Below are positions 1 through 6,829 of a stretch of 64,000 nucleotides of DNA, piece after piece; position 1 is the stretch's first letter; each line of letters opens with the position of its first letter. The translations under genes were made by a program, and so were the position numbers. The notes beneath the pieces are model-generated. The model saw only the letters and a program-made list of their open reading frames with translations, was not told where the DNA came from and ran no database searches. The stretch spans positions 925,001-989,000 of the forward strand of contig NZ_CP136856.1 in assembly GCF_033807535.1 (NCBI RefSeq), given 5' to 3'. This DNA is from Oceanisphaera sp. IT1-181. GTDB taxonomy: Bacteria; Pseudomonadota; Gammaproteobacteria; Enterobacterales; Aeromonadaceae.

Positions 1-100
1 CACTGAAGAACACGGAAAAATAGTGATCAAATCTGAAAGTGACTTTTGTTGGTAAGAGCGCAAACAAGGCTTTACGCCATACGCAACATCTGCACGAATG

Positions 101-318
101 TAGAGGCCGCTTTAGCTGGCCGGTTTTGCGCAGCAAAACTAAGCCACTCAGACAACAGCAGGCTTAACAAAGGGCGGTGTTACCCAATGTGAATGGTTAA
201 TTTTGAGTGTTGAATTAAAAAATTAGCCTTTTACATTGCCCGAGCCCGGTGTTTTATTTTAGCTGGGCGCTATTAATGCGTGGCGCTACACGCCACCGGC
301 CAGCTGAAGCGGCCTCTA
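101..318. repeat. Inverted-repeat element, 24-bp arms, MITE-like
   Basis: Positions 101-124 (starting TAGAGGCCGCTTTAGCTGG) are the reverse complement of 295-318 with one mismatch in 24. The arms enclose 170 bp containing two further hairpins: GTTTTGC/GCAAAAC at 123-139 and GTGGCG/CGCCAC at 280-296. A similar CGTGGCG/CGCCACG hairpin beside a GAGGCC-type sequence occurs at about 6049-6086, so this may be one copy of a dispersed family. There is no coding capacity. Calling it MITE-like is inference. Confidence 0.6.
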
Positions 319-341
319 CTGCGTAAAGAAGCGGGAAGGAT

Positions 342-371
342 TTTACCAAGCTCGCTGCTTTCCCTTATACT
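342..371 (+). promoter_or_regulatory. Predicted sigma-70 promoter of aspS
   Basis: The -10 TATACT at 366-371 matches the consensus at 5 of 6 positions. TTTACC at 342-347 is an acceptable -35, 18 bp upstream. It lies about 70 bp before the aspS start codon. Based on sequence only. Confidence 0.45.
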
Positions 372-441
372 AGCGCGCTATTCAATAACAAATTCATGCG
401 GTGCGGCCAAATTTCGCACCACAACACAATAGGAAGACTCC

Positions 442-2256
442 ATGCGCACTCATTATTGCGGGCAAGTTGACGCAGCTCTGGTCGGTCAGAGCGTGACTCT
501 AAGCGGCTGGGTAAATCGTCGTCGTGACTTAGGCGGTTTGATTTTTATCGACATGCGTGACCGCGAAGGCTTGGTGCAGGTGTTTTTCGACCCAGATAAA
601 GCCGAAGCTTACGACTTGGCGTCGACCTTGCGTGCCGAGTTTTGTATTCAAATGAAAGGCATAGTGCGTGCCCGCCCCGAGTCGCAAGTCAATAAAGACA
701 TGGCCACCGGTGCGGTAGAAATTTTTGCCCATGAGCTGACCATCATTAATAAAGCCGAAGCTTTGCCGCTGGATTTTAACCAAAATAACTCAGAAGAGCA
801 GCGTCTTAAATATCGCTACTTAGACTTACGCCGCCCTGAGCAGGCTATGTATTTAAAGACGCGCGCTAAGGTGACCAGCCGCGTGCGCCGCTTTATGGAT
901 GACCAAGGTTTCTTAGATATAGAAACCCCTATGCTGACCAAAGCCACCCCAGAAGGTGCGCGTGACTACTTAGTGCCAAGCCGCGTACACAAAGGCCATT
1001 TCTATGCGCTGCCTCAGTCGCCACAGCTGTTTAAACAGTTGCTGATGATGAGCGGCTTTGACCGTTATTACCAAATCGTGAAGTGCTTCCGTGATGAAGA
1101 CTTGCGTGCCGACCGTCAGCCAGAATTTACCCAGATCGACGTTGAAACCTCTTTTATGAGCGCTGAGCAAGTGCGCGAGATCATGGAGCAGTTGGTCACC
1201 GAATTATGGAAAGATGTGATTGACGTGGACTTAGGCACCTTCCCCATCATGACCTATGCGGAAGCCATGCGTCGTTTTGGCTCCGATAAGCCAGACTTGC
1301 GTATTGCCACCGAATTAGTCGATATTGCCGACTTAGTCAAAGACGTGGATTTTCAAGTGTTCGCAGGCCCTGCTAACGACGCTAACGGCCGCGTAGCAGC
1401 TTTGCGCGTACCCGGTGGTGCGGCATTATCACGCAAGCAAATTGATGAATACGGCAAGTTTGTCGGCATTTATGGCGCTAAAGGCTTGGCGTGGATGAAA
1501 GTGAACGAAGCCGCTAAAGGCTTAGAGGGCGTACAGTCACCCATCGCTAAGTTCTTAAACGAAGAGATTGTGACCGAGCTGCTGGCGCGCACTGGTGCGA
1601 CAGACGGCGATGCTATCTTCTTTGGCGCAGATTCAGCCAAAATAGTGAGCGACGCCATCGGCGCACTGCGCTTAAAGCTGGGCAAAGATTTAGACTTGTT
1701 TGAAAAGGGCTGGCGCCCGCTGTGGGTGGTCGACTTCCCAATGTTTGAACAAGAAGCAGACCGCTTATACGCCATGCATCACCCCTTTACTGCCGCCAAA
1801 GACTTAACCGCCGAACAGCTGCAAGCCGCGCCGTTAACCGCGCTGGCCAATGCCTATGACATGGTCATTAACGGCTACGAAGTGGGCGGTGGCTCGGTGC
1901 GTATTCACCACAGTGAGATGCAGCAAACCGTGTTCCGCTTATTGGGTATTAACGCCGCCGAGCAACAAGAGAAGTTTGGCTTCTTGCTTGAAGCATTAAA
2001 GTACGGCACGCCGCCGCACGCCGGTCTCGCCTTTGGTCTGGACCGCTTAGTGATGCTGTTAACCGGCACCGATAATATTCGCGATGTGATTGCCTTCCCG
2101 AAAACCACCACCGCCTCTTGCTTGTTGACCGATGCGCCTAGCTTGCCTAACCCTGACTCTTTATTAGAGTTGGCGATTCGCACCGAGATACCCATGAAAG
2201 CACCTAAGAATGAGCAAGCGGACAAGGCTGATAAAACCGAACAGGCTGGCAACTAA
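442..2256 (+). CDS. aspS: Aspartyl-tRNA synthetase
   Basis: Charges tRNA-Asp with aspartate in the cytoplasm (class II synthetase). The 604-residue product has the N-terminal OB-fold anticodon-binding domain (about 1-110), class II motif 2 with FRDEDLRADR at about 216-225, the bacterial GAD insertion domain in the middle, and motif 3 GLDRLVMLL near 532. It is a little longer than the E. coli enzyme (590) because of a charged tail rich in Lys, Asp and Gln after residue 588. AGGAAG precedes the ATG. nudB starts two bases after the stop codon, so the two are probably co-transcribed, as in many gammaproteobacteria. Confidence 0.98.
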   Translation: MRTHYCGQVDAALVGQSVTLSGWVNRRRDLGGLIFIDMRDREGLVQVFFDPDKAEAYDLASTLRAEFCIQMKGIVRARPESQVNKDMATGAVEIFAHELTIINKAEALPLDFNQNNSEEQRLKYRYLDLRRPEQAMYLKTRAKVTSRVRRFMDDQGFLDIETPMLTKATPEGARDYLVPSRVHKGHFYALPQSPQLFKQLLMMSGFDRYYQIVKCFRDEDLRADRQPEFTQIDVETSFMSAEQVREIMEQLVTELWKDVIDVDLGTFPIMTYAEAMRRFGSDKPDLRIATELVDIADLVKDVDFQVFAGPANDANGRVAALRVPGGAALSRKQIDEYGKFVGIYGAKGLAWMKVNEAAKGLEGVQSPIAKFLNEEIVTELLARTGATDGDAIFFGADSAKIVSDAIGALRLKLGKDLDLFEKGWRPLWVVDFPMFEQEADRLYAMHHPFTAAKDLTAEQLQAAPLTALANAYDMVINGYEVGGGSVRIHHSEMQQTVFRLLGINAAEQQEKFGFLLEALKYGTPPHAGLAFGLDRLVMLLTGTDNIRDVIAFPKTTTASCLLTDAPSLPNPDSLLELAIRTEIPMKAPKNEQADKADKTEQAGN

Positions 2257-2258
2257 GC

Positions 2259-2726
2259 ATGGCTTATAAGCACCCAGAGTCGGTATTGGTGTTGATCCAC
2301 ACCGATACTCACGTGTTGCTGTTGCAACGCTTGGATAATCCGGACTTTTGGCAATCGGTGACCGGCAGCTTGGAAGTGGGTGAAACCCGCTGGCAAGCGG
2401 CTGAGCGCGAATTACTGGAAGAAACCGGTTTACAACTGGGTGCGTGCGCCGAGCTGATTGAAACTGGGCGCCGAGTGCGCTTTGAGATTTATCCCCGCTG
2501 GCGGCACAGATACCGCCCGGGCGTGACCCATAATTGGGAATACGAATTTTACTTTCGTCTGTCGAAGACTACAGAGGCGGCGCTCACTGAACATCAAGCT
2601 CAGTGCTGGCTGCCTTTTGCGGAGGCCCGTGAAAAAGCCAGCTCATGGACCAATAAATTGGCCATCGACAGGCTGATCCAAGCTAAGAACAACTCTAAGC
2701 TTGGAATAAAACTAAGCTCAGAATAA
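2259..2726 (+). CDS. nudB: Dihydroneopterin triphosphate diphosphatase (Nudix)
   Basis: Nudix hydrolase that removes pyrophosphate from dihydroneopterin triphosphate in folate synthesis. A complete Nudix box lies at residues 36-58, with G36, the E44 region and the core RELLEETG at 50-57. The aspS-nudB-yebC order is conserved and supports the NudB assignment over other Nudix enzymes. The last 16 or so residues (rich in Lys, Asn and Ser) are encoded by the 17-bp tandem repeat at 2678-2762, so the C-terminal tail is repeat-derived and probably not conserved. Confidence 0.92.
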   Translation: MAYKHPESVLVLIHTDTHVLLLQRLDNPDFWQSVTGSLEVGETRWQAAERELLEETGLQLGACAELIETGRRVRFEIYPRWRHRYRPGVTHNWEYEFYFRLSKTTEAALTEHQAQCWLPFAEAREKASSWTNKLAIDRLIQAKNNSKLGIKLSSE

Positions 2727-2762
2727 CTCTTAGCTAATAATAACTTTAGTTCTGAATAAAAA
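2678..2762 (+). repeat. 17-bp tandem repeat, five degenerate units
   Basis: Units begin at 2678, 2695, 2712, 2729 and 2746, each close to CTAAGCTNNGAATAACT. The array covers the last 15 codons and stop of nudB and runs to 15 bp before the yebC start, ending just short of its Shine-Dalgarno. It resembles other short arrays in this window that differ in unit length. Confidence 0.8.
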
Positions 2763-2776
2763 GGGAGAGAACACTG

Positions 2777-3517
2777 ATGGCAGGTCATAGCAAATGGTCC
2801 AATATCAAGCACCGCAAGGCGGCAAAAGATGCCCAGCGCGGTAAAATCTTCACTAAATTAATTCGCGAACTGACCACGGCGGCCCGTGAGGGCGGCTCAG
2901 ACGTAGGCACCAATCCACGTTTGCGCGCGGCGGTGGACAAGGCGTTGTCCAATAATATGACCCGCGATACGGTAGACCGTGCCGTTAAACGCGGCGCCGG
3001 TGAGTTGGATGGTGCCGCATTAGAAACCGTGATTTATGAAGGCTACGGCCCTGCAGGCACGGCGGTGATGGTGGAATGCATGACCGACAACCGTAACCGT
3101 ACGGTGGCGGAAGTGCGTCACGCATTTTCTAAAAATGGCGGCAACTTAGGCACCGACGGTTCAGTGGCGTATCTGTTTGAGAAAAAAGGCGTGATCAGCT
3201 ATCAAGGTCTTGATGAAGACACCGTGATGGACGCGGCCCTTGAAGCCGGCGCCGATGACGTAGAAGTGCATGACGATGGCTCCATTGATGTGTACACCCA
3301 GTGGGAAGCATTTGGTCAAGTAAAAGACGCGCTGGATGCAGCAGGGCTGGAAGCGGTCAACGCCGAAGTGACCATGATCCCCTCTACCAGTGCCGAGCTT
3401 GATGAAGAAACAGCGCCTAAATTTATGAAACTGATCGACATGCTAGAAGACGCAGACGACGTACAAGAGGTGTATCACAACGCCGATATCTCCGACGAAC
3501 TGGCGGCATTGCTCTAA
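2777..3517 (+). CDS. yebC: YebC/PmpR family protein (TACO1 type)
   Basis: Member of the YebC/PmpR/TACO1 family, originally described as DNA-binding regulators and more recently linked to translation of difficult, proline-rich sequences. The 246-residue length and the N-terminal signature MAGHSKWSNIKHRKAAKD are typical. GGGAGAG lies 8 bases before the ATG. The gene sits between nudB and ruvC, its usual place in gammaproteobacteria. The stop codon is followed immediately by a heptad repeat array. Confidence 0.96.
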   Translation: MAGHSKWSNIKHRKAAKDAQRGKIFTKLIRELTTAAREGGSDVGTNPRLRAAVDKALSNNMTRDTVDRAVKRGAGELDGAALETVIYEGYGPAGTAVMVECMTDNRNRTVAEVRHAFSKNGGNLGTDGSVAYLFEKKGVISYQGLDEDTVMDAALEAGADDVEVHDDGSIDVYTQWEAFGQVKDALDAAGLEAVNAEVTMIPSTSAELDEETAPKFMKLIDMLEDADDVQEVYHNADISDELAALL

Positions 3518-3658
3518 GCGAGAAGCGAGAAGCCGGAAGCTGGAAGCCAGAAGTGTTAAGCGGGAGCCTGAAGCTGGAAAATCTTTAGTGTTGGCTCTTC
3601 ACGTTTCATTTCTGGCTTTTAGCTTCTAGCTGACAGCTTTAAGCTTATAGCTTTCACT
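3518..3658 (+). repeat. Facing 7-bp repeat arrays between yebC and ruvC
   Basis: The left arm (3518-3579) is nine near-perfect heptads of form GCNNGAA (one unit is 6 bp). The right arm (3610-3658) is seven heptads of form TTNNAGC, the reverse-complement type. The arms could fold into a long imperfect stem. The array begins at the base after the yebC stop and ends one base before the ruvC start, so it is the whole intergenic spacer. No separate Shine-Dalgarno for ruvC is visible. It may act as a terminator or mRNA-stability element; this is unproven. Confidence 0.75.
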
Positions 3659-3659
3659 G

Positions 3660-4181
3660 ATGGCCATTATATTGGGCATAGATCCGGGTTCGCGTATTAC
3701 CGGATATGGCGTGGTTCGCCAAGAGGGCAGTAAAATGACCTACCTTGGCTCGGGCTGTATTCGCATGACAGATACAGAATTAGCGCCACGGTTAAAGAAA
3801 ATTTACGATGGCGTTAGCGAAATTATTTTACAGTTTCAGCCGGACTTATTTGCCATTGAGCAGGTGTTTATGGCGAAAAACCCCGACTCAGCACTCAAGC
3901 TCGGCCAAGCCCGCGGCGCGGCCATTGTGGCCGCCGCCAATGCGGGCTTAGAAGTAGCTGAGTATTCGGCGCGCCAAATTAAGCAGGCGGTAGTGGGGCA
4001 GGGCGGTGCCGATAAAGCCCAAGTGCAGCACATGGTAGTGCGGTTATTAAGCCTACCAGGCACGCCTCAAGAAGATGCGGCCGATGGTTTGGCGGTAGCC
4101 CTGTGCCACGGCCATACCTACCAAAGCCTGATCAGCATGGCCGGCCAAGTGCGCGGCACAGTGCGCGGAAGGATGCGTTGA
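3660..4181 (+). CDS. ruvC: Crossover junction endodeoxyribonuclease RuvC
   Basis: Cuts Holliday junctions symmetrically as a dimer working with RuvAB. The 173-residue length equals that of E. coli RuvC. All four metal-binding acidic residues are present: D8 in GIDPGSR, E67 in AIEQVF, and D139 and D142 in EDAADGLAVA. The ATG is chosen for the conserved N-terminus MAIILGIDPG, although the sequence just upstream is heptad repeat and has no clear ribosome-binding site. ruvA follows after 175 bp that contain repeats and a LexA operator. Confidence 0.97.
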   Translation: MAIILGIDPGSRITGYGVVRQEGSKMTYLGSGCIRMTDTELAPRLKKIYDGVSEIILQFQPDLFAIEQVFMAKNPDSALKLGQARGAAIVAAANAGLEVAEYSARQIKQAVVGQGGADKAQVQHMVVRLLSLPGTPQEDAADGLAVALCHGHTYQSLISMAGQVRGTVRGRMR

Positions 4182-4190
4182 GCTAACGCT

Positions 4191-4286
4191 CGTTAAACGT
4201 TAAACGCCGTACGCAATACGTTTAAGCAAATAGCGGTGTAGCAGTGTTTATCTTTAACGTACGACGTACAGCGTAAGGCGTATAGC
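4191..4286 (+). repeat. 7-bp repeat arrays between ruvC and ruvA
   Basis: Heptads of type CGNNNNA run from 4191 to 4232 (two identical CGTTAAA units, then CGCCGTA, CGCAATA, CGTTTAA, GCAAATA). A second run at 4252-4286 has units such as GTACGAC, GTACAGC, GTAAGGC and GTATAGC. Both halves hold the palindrome-like core CGCCGTACGC or its relatives, so the two halves can partly pair. Same class as the yebC-ruvC spacer. Confidence 0.7.
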
Positions 4287-4293
4287 TGTGTAT

Positions 4294-4313
4294 TACTGGA
4301 TATTCATCCAGTA
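4294..4313 (+). promoter_or_regulatory. LexA (SOS) operator upstream of ruvA
   Basis: TACTGGATATTCATCCAGTA has the CTG-N10-CAG form of the gammaproteobacterial LexA box and sits in a perfect 10-bp-arm palindrome (4292-4315). It closely resembles the SOS box before E. coli ruvA as I recall it, with CTGGATAT...ATCCAG. It lies 44 bp before the ruvA GTG. A possible -10, TATTAT, is at 4317-4322. SOS induction of ruvAB but not ruvC is expected from this position. Confidence 0.85.
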
Positions 4314-4356
4314 ATTTATTATTCTTATGCCCTTGCGTTGGTGTTAGGAGACGGGT

Positions 4357-4962
4357 GTGATTGGTCGGTTAAAAGGGATTATCAGTGAAAAACAGGCGCC
4401 GGAGATCTTATTAGAGATCAATGGCGTGGGTTATGAAGTGACGTTACCCATGAGCTGTTTTTATGACTTGCCCAATGTGGGTGAGCCCGCCACTGTGCTC
4501 ACCCACTTTGTGGTGCGTGAAGATGCGCAGTTATTGTTTGGTTTTAATACCAAAACTGAACGCGCGCTGTTCCGAGAGCTTATCAAAACCAACGGCGTAG
4601 GCCCTAAGCTGGCGCTGGGCATTATGTCTGGCATGACCGCAGAACAATTTATTTATCATATTGATCAAGGTGATATTAAAGCCTTGGTGAAATTGCCGGG
4701 CGTGGGTAAGAAAACCGCCGAGCGTTTGATCGTGGAAATGCGCGACCGCCTGAAAAACTTCGGTGGCTACGATCTGTTTAATCCCGCTCCCGATGCAGTA
4801 ACGCAAGCCGGCCAGATTGATGGTGCCAAGAATGAAGCCATTGCTGCGCTGCAAGCGCTGGGGTATAAGCCCGCCGCCGCAGAACAAATGATCACCAAAG
4901 TCGCTAAGCCCGGACTGGACGTCGAGCAGCTGATCCGCGAAGCCTTGCGTTCTCAGGCATAA
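4357..4962 (+). CDS. ruvA: Holliday junction helicase subunit RuvA
   Basis: Binds the four-way junction as a tetramer and loads RuvB for branch migration. The 201 residues match the family (E. coli 203): N-terminal OB fold (1-62), two helix-hairpin-helix motifs including NGVGPKLALGI and LPGVGKKTAERL, and a C-terminal RuvB-contact domain. The start is GTG, supported by AGGAGA 5 bases upstream and the conserved MIGRLKG start. ruvB follows 16 bp downstream in the same operon. The LexA box upstream predicts DNA-damage induction. Confidence 0.97.
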   Translation: MIGRLKGIISEKQAPEILLEINGVGYEVTLPMSCFYDLPNVGEPATVLTHFVVREDAQLLFGFNTKTERALFRELIKTNGVGPKLALGIMSGMTAEQFIYHIDQGDIKALVKLPGVGKKTAERLIVEMRDRLKNFGGYDLFNPAPDAVTQAGQIDGAKNEAIAALQALGYKPAAAEQMITKVAKPGLDVEQLIREALRSQA

Positions 4963-4978
4963 CTACTCAGGTATAAGC

Positions 4979-6019
4979 ATGATTGAAGCAGACCGTTTTA
5001 TCGATCCCGCACCGGTACCTCATGAAGAGGAAGTGATCGATCGCGCGATTCGCCCGCGATCACTGGCGGATTATCGCGGCCAAGATCATGTGCGCAGCCA
5101 AATGGAGATCTTTATCGAGGCGGCGCGCCGCCGTGAAGAGGCGCTGGATCACCTGTTGATTTTTGGCCCGCCGGGTTTGGGTAAAACCACCTTGGCCAAT
5201 ATAGTAGCGTTAGAGATGGGCGTGAGCATTAAAACCACGTCCGGTCCTGTATTAGAAAAAGCCGGTGACTTGGCGGCCATGCTGACCAATCTTGAAGCGG
5301 GCGACGTGCTGTTTATCGATGAAATCCACCGCTTAAGCCCAGTGGTGGAAGAAATATTGTATCCAGCGATGGAAGATTATCAGCTGGATATTATGATTGG
5401 CGAGGGCCCCGCCGCGCGCTCCATTAAGCTGGAATTGCCGCCTTTTACGCTCGTGGGGGCGACTACCCGTGCGGGCTCGTTAACTTCGCCGCTGCGGGAT
5501 CGCTTTGGCATAGTACAACGGCTGGAGTTTTATCAAGTAGCGGATTTGGCCCATATTGTCAGTCGTAGCGCCAATAAATTAGGCTTGATTATTGATGACG
5601 AGGGCGCCTATGAAATGGCCCGTCGTGCTCGTGGTACGCCGCGTATTGCCAACCGATTGCTGCGCCGAGTGCGCGACTTTGCCGAAGTGAAAGGCAGTGG
5701 CGAAATTAACGCCGATATCGCCGCCCAAGCGCTGGATATGCTGGATGTAGACAAGCAAGGCTTTGACTACATGGACCGCAAGCTGTTGATGGCACTGTTA
5801 GATAAATTTATGGGCGGGCCTGTGGGTTTAGATAACCTAGCCGCGGCTATCGGTGAAGAAAAAGAAACCATTGAAGATGTGATAGAGCCGTTTTTGATCC
5901 AACAAGGTTTCTTACAGCGCACCCCCCGTGGCCGCATGGCCACGCCGCGTGCTTATTTACACTTTGGTTTCGAGCTGCCAGAAGGACGCTTGGCTGAAGC
6001 GGTGAGGAGTAAAGCGTGA
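4979..6019 (+). CDS. ruvB: Holliday junction helicase motor RuvB
   Basis: Hexameric AAA+ ATPase that drives branch migration at RuvA-bound junctions. Walker A GPPGLGKTT is at 63-71, Walker B with DEIH at 114-117, sensor and arginine-finger regions follow, and a C-terminal winged helix includes IEPFLIQQGFLQRTPRGR. The 346-residue length is typical. The final codons (SKA and stop, 6009-6019) already lie in a heptad repeat array that continues past the gene. Confidence 0.98.
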   Translation: MIEADRFIDPAPVPHEEEVIDRAIRPRSLADYRGQDHVRSQMEIFIEAARRREEALDHLLIFGPPGLGKTTLANIVALEMGVSIKTTSGPVLEKAGDLAAMLTNLEAGDVLFIDEIHRLSPVVEEILYPAMEDYQLDIMIGEGPAARSIKLELPPFTLVGATTRAGSLTSPLRDRFGIVQRLEFYQVADLAHIVSRSANKLGLIIDDEGAYEMARRARGTPRIANRLLRRVRDFAEVKGSGEINADIAAQALDMLDVDKQGFDYMDRKLLMALLDKFMGGPVGLDNLAAAIGEEKETIEDVIEPFLIQQGFLQRTPRGRMATPRAYLHFGFELPEGRLAEAVRSKA

Positions 6020-6262
6020 GGAGTGAGGCGGTTTACGCCGTACGCAAGAGGCCACTTTGAGCGCGCCCGTGGCGTGCAGCGCCACGTATTGAATACAGTC
6101 GGTGTACCTATCGTTGCTGCTTTAGCTGCGCCCAAAGTAATTTACTTTCGCCATACGCTGTACGTTGAAGATAAAACCGTTATTGGTCTCAACTTATAGC
6201 GTACGGCGTAAAGCGTACCGCGCTTGCTTGTTCCCCTCACTCTTCACACCTTACCCTTCACC
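6002..6262 (+). repeat. 7-bp repeat arrays downstream of ruvB
   Basis: Seven heptads run from 6002 to 6050 (GTGAGGA, GTAAAGC, GTGAGGA, GTGAGGC, GGTTTAC, GCCGTAC, GCAAGAG), starting inside ruvB. Facing heptads (CCTCACT, CTTCACA, CCTTACC, CTTCACC) lie at 6235-6262 and are complementary in type. Between them are a CGTGGCG/CGCCACG hairpin (6068-6086) and more GTACGC-type units near 6197-6225. The two outer arms could close a large stem. No gene is credible here. Confidence 0.65.
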
Positions 6263-6415
6263 GGCGTGGCATCCATGCCGAGAATTGTCGTCGCTGTTGG
6301 CCATTGTCTTCTCTCCTAAATTTCTCTCATGTATAGTGTTGGCATGTTTTTTGGGCCTCTCTCAATGGTTGAACAAATGGGTTGAACAGTTGGGCTAAAC
6401 AAATGGGCTGAACGA
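6020..6415. other. Non-coding spacer ruvB to ybgC
   Basis: These 396 bp hold the heptad arrays (to 6262) and the 13-bp tandem repeat (6365-6416). A 77-codon open frame across 6165-6398 is repeat-derived and has no ribosome-binding site or family signature. A Tol operon promoter should lie here, but I could not place one with confidence. Confidence 0.6.
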
Positions 6416-6416
6416 A
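6365..6416 (+). repeat. 13-bp tandem repeat, four units, ending on the ybgC start
   Basis: Four units start at 6365, 6378, 6391 and 6404, close to TGGGCTGAACAAA. The last unit ends on the A of the ybgC ATG. No purine-rich Shine-Dalgarno is present, so the repeat itself forms the translation-initiation region of the first Tol-Pal operon gene. Confidence 0.8.
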
Positions 6417-6829
6417 TGATGTCTAATGCAGTCTTTACTTGGCCGGTGCGGATCTACTACGAAGATACGGACGCCGGTGGTATTGTTTACAACGCTAATT
6501 ATTTGAAATATATGGAAAGAGCGCGCACCGAGTGGTTGCGTAGTCTGGATGTAGAACAAGATACCTTGCTCGAACAAGGTGTGGCCTTCGTGGTGCGTAA
6601 GGTGGAGCTGGATATGTTGAGGCCCGCTCGCTTCAATGATGCATTAACAGTCACCGTGACGGTGAAAAAGCTGAAACGTGCGTCTATTGTGTTTGAGCAA
6701 GAAATTCTGGATGATGCGGGCCTTTCTCTGGTGCGGGGAACCGTGCTGATTGCATGTGTTCAAATAGCTCATATGAAACCCTTTGCCATTCCTGAGCCGC
6801 TGATGGGAGTAATATCAGGTGCATGCTGA
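6416..6829 (+). CDS. ybgC: Acyl-CoA thioesterase YbgC (Tol-Pal associated)
   Basis: Hot-dog fold thioesterase of the 4-hydroxybenzoyl-CoA thioesterase family, cytoplasmic, always first in the tol-pal operon of gammaproteobacteria. The catalytic-loop signature YYEDTDAGGIVYNANYLKYMERART with its key Asp is at residues 14-38. Length 137 (E. coli 134). Two adjacent ATGs occur and either may be used. The 3' end overlaps tolQ by 11 bp, which suggests coupled translation. Confidence 0.95.
   Translation: MMSNAVFTWPVRIYYEDTDAGGIVYNANYLKYMERARTEWLRSLDVEQDTLLEQGVAFVVRKVELDMLRPARFNDALTVTVTVKKLKRASIVFEQEILDDAGLSLVRGTVLIACVQIAHMKPFAIPEPLMGVISGAC

Larger units (their letters stand above)
1..441. other. Non-coding region upstream of aspS
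   Basis: No convincing gene is visible. Positions 2-55 are open in one frame and end in TAA, so they could be the 3' tail of a gene that begins before the window, but 17 codons are too few to identify. The rest holds the inverted-repeat element at 101-318, small hairpins at 123-139 and 280-296, and the aspS promoter. Confidence 0.6.

Noticed and set aside
2..55. Possible 3' tail of a gene preceding aspS
   Set aside because: Only 17 codons are visible and they match no protein I recognise, so no CDS is called.
6165..6398. 77-codon open frame between ruvB and ybgC
   Set aside because: It runs through heptad repeats, has no ribosome-binding site and no family resemblance.
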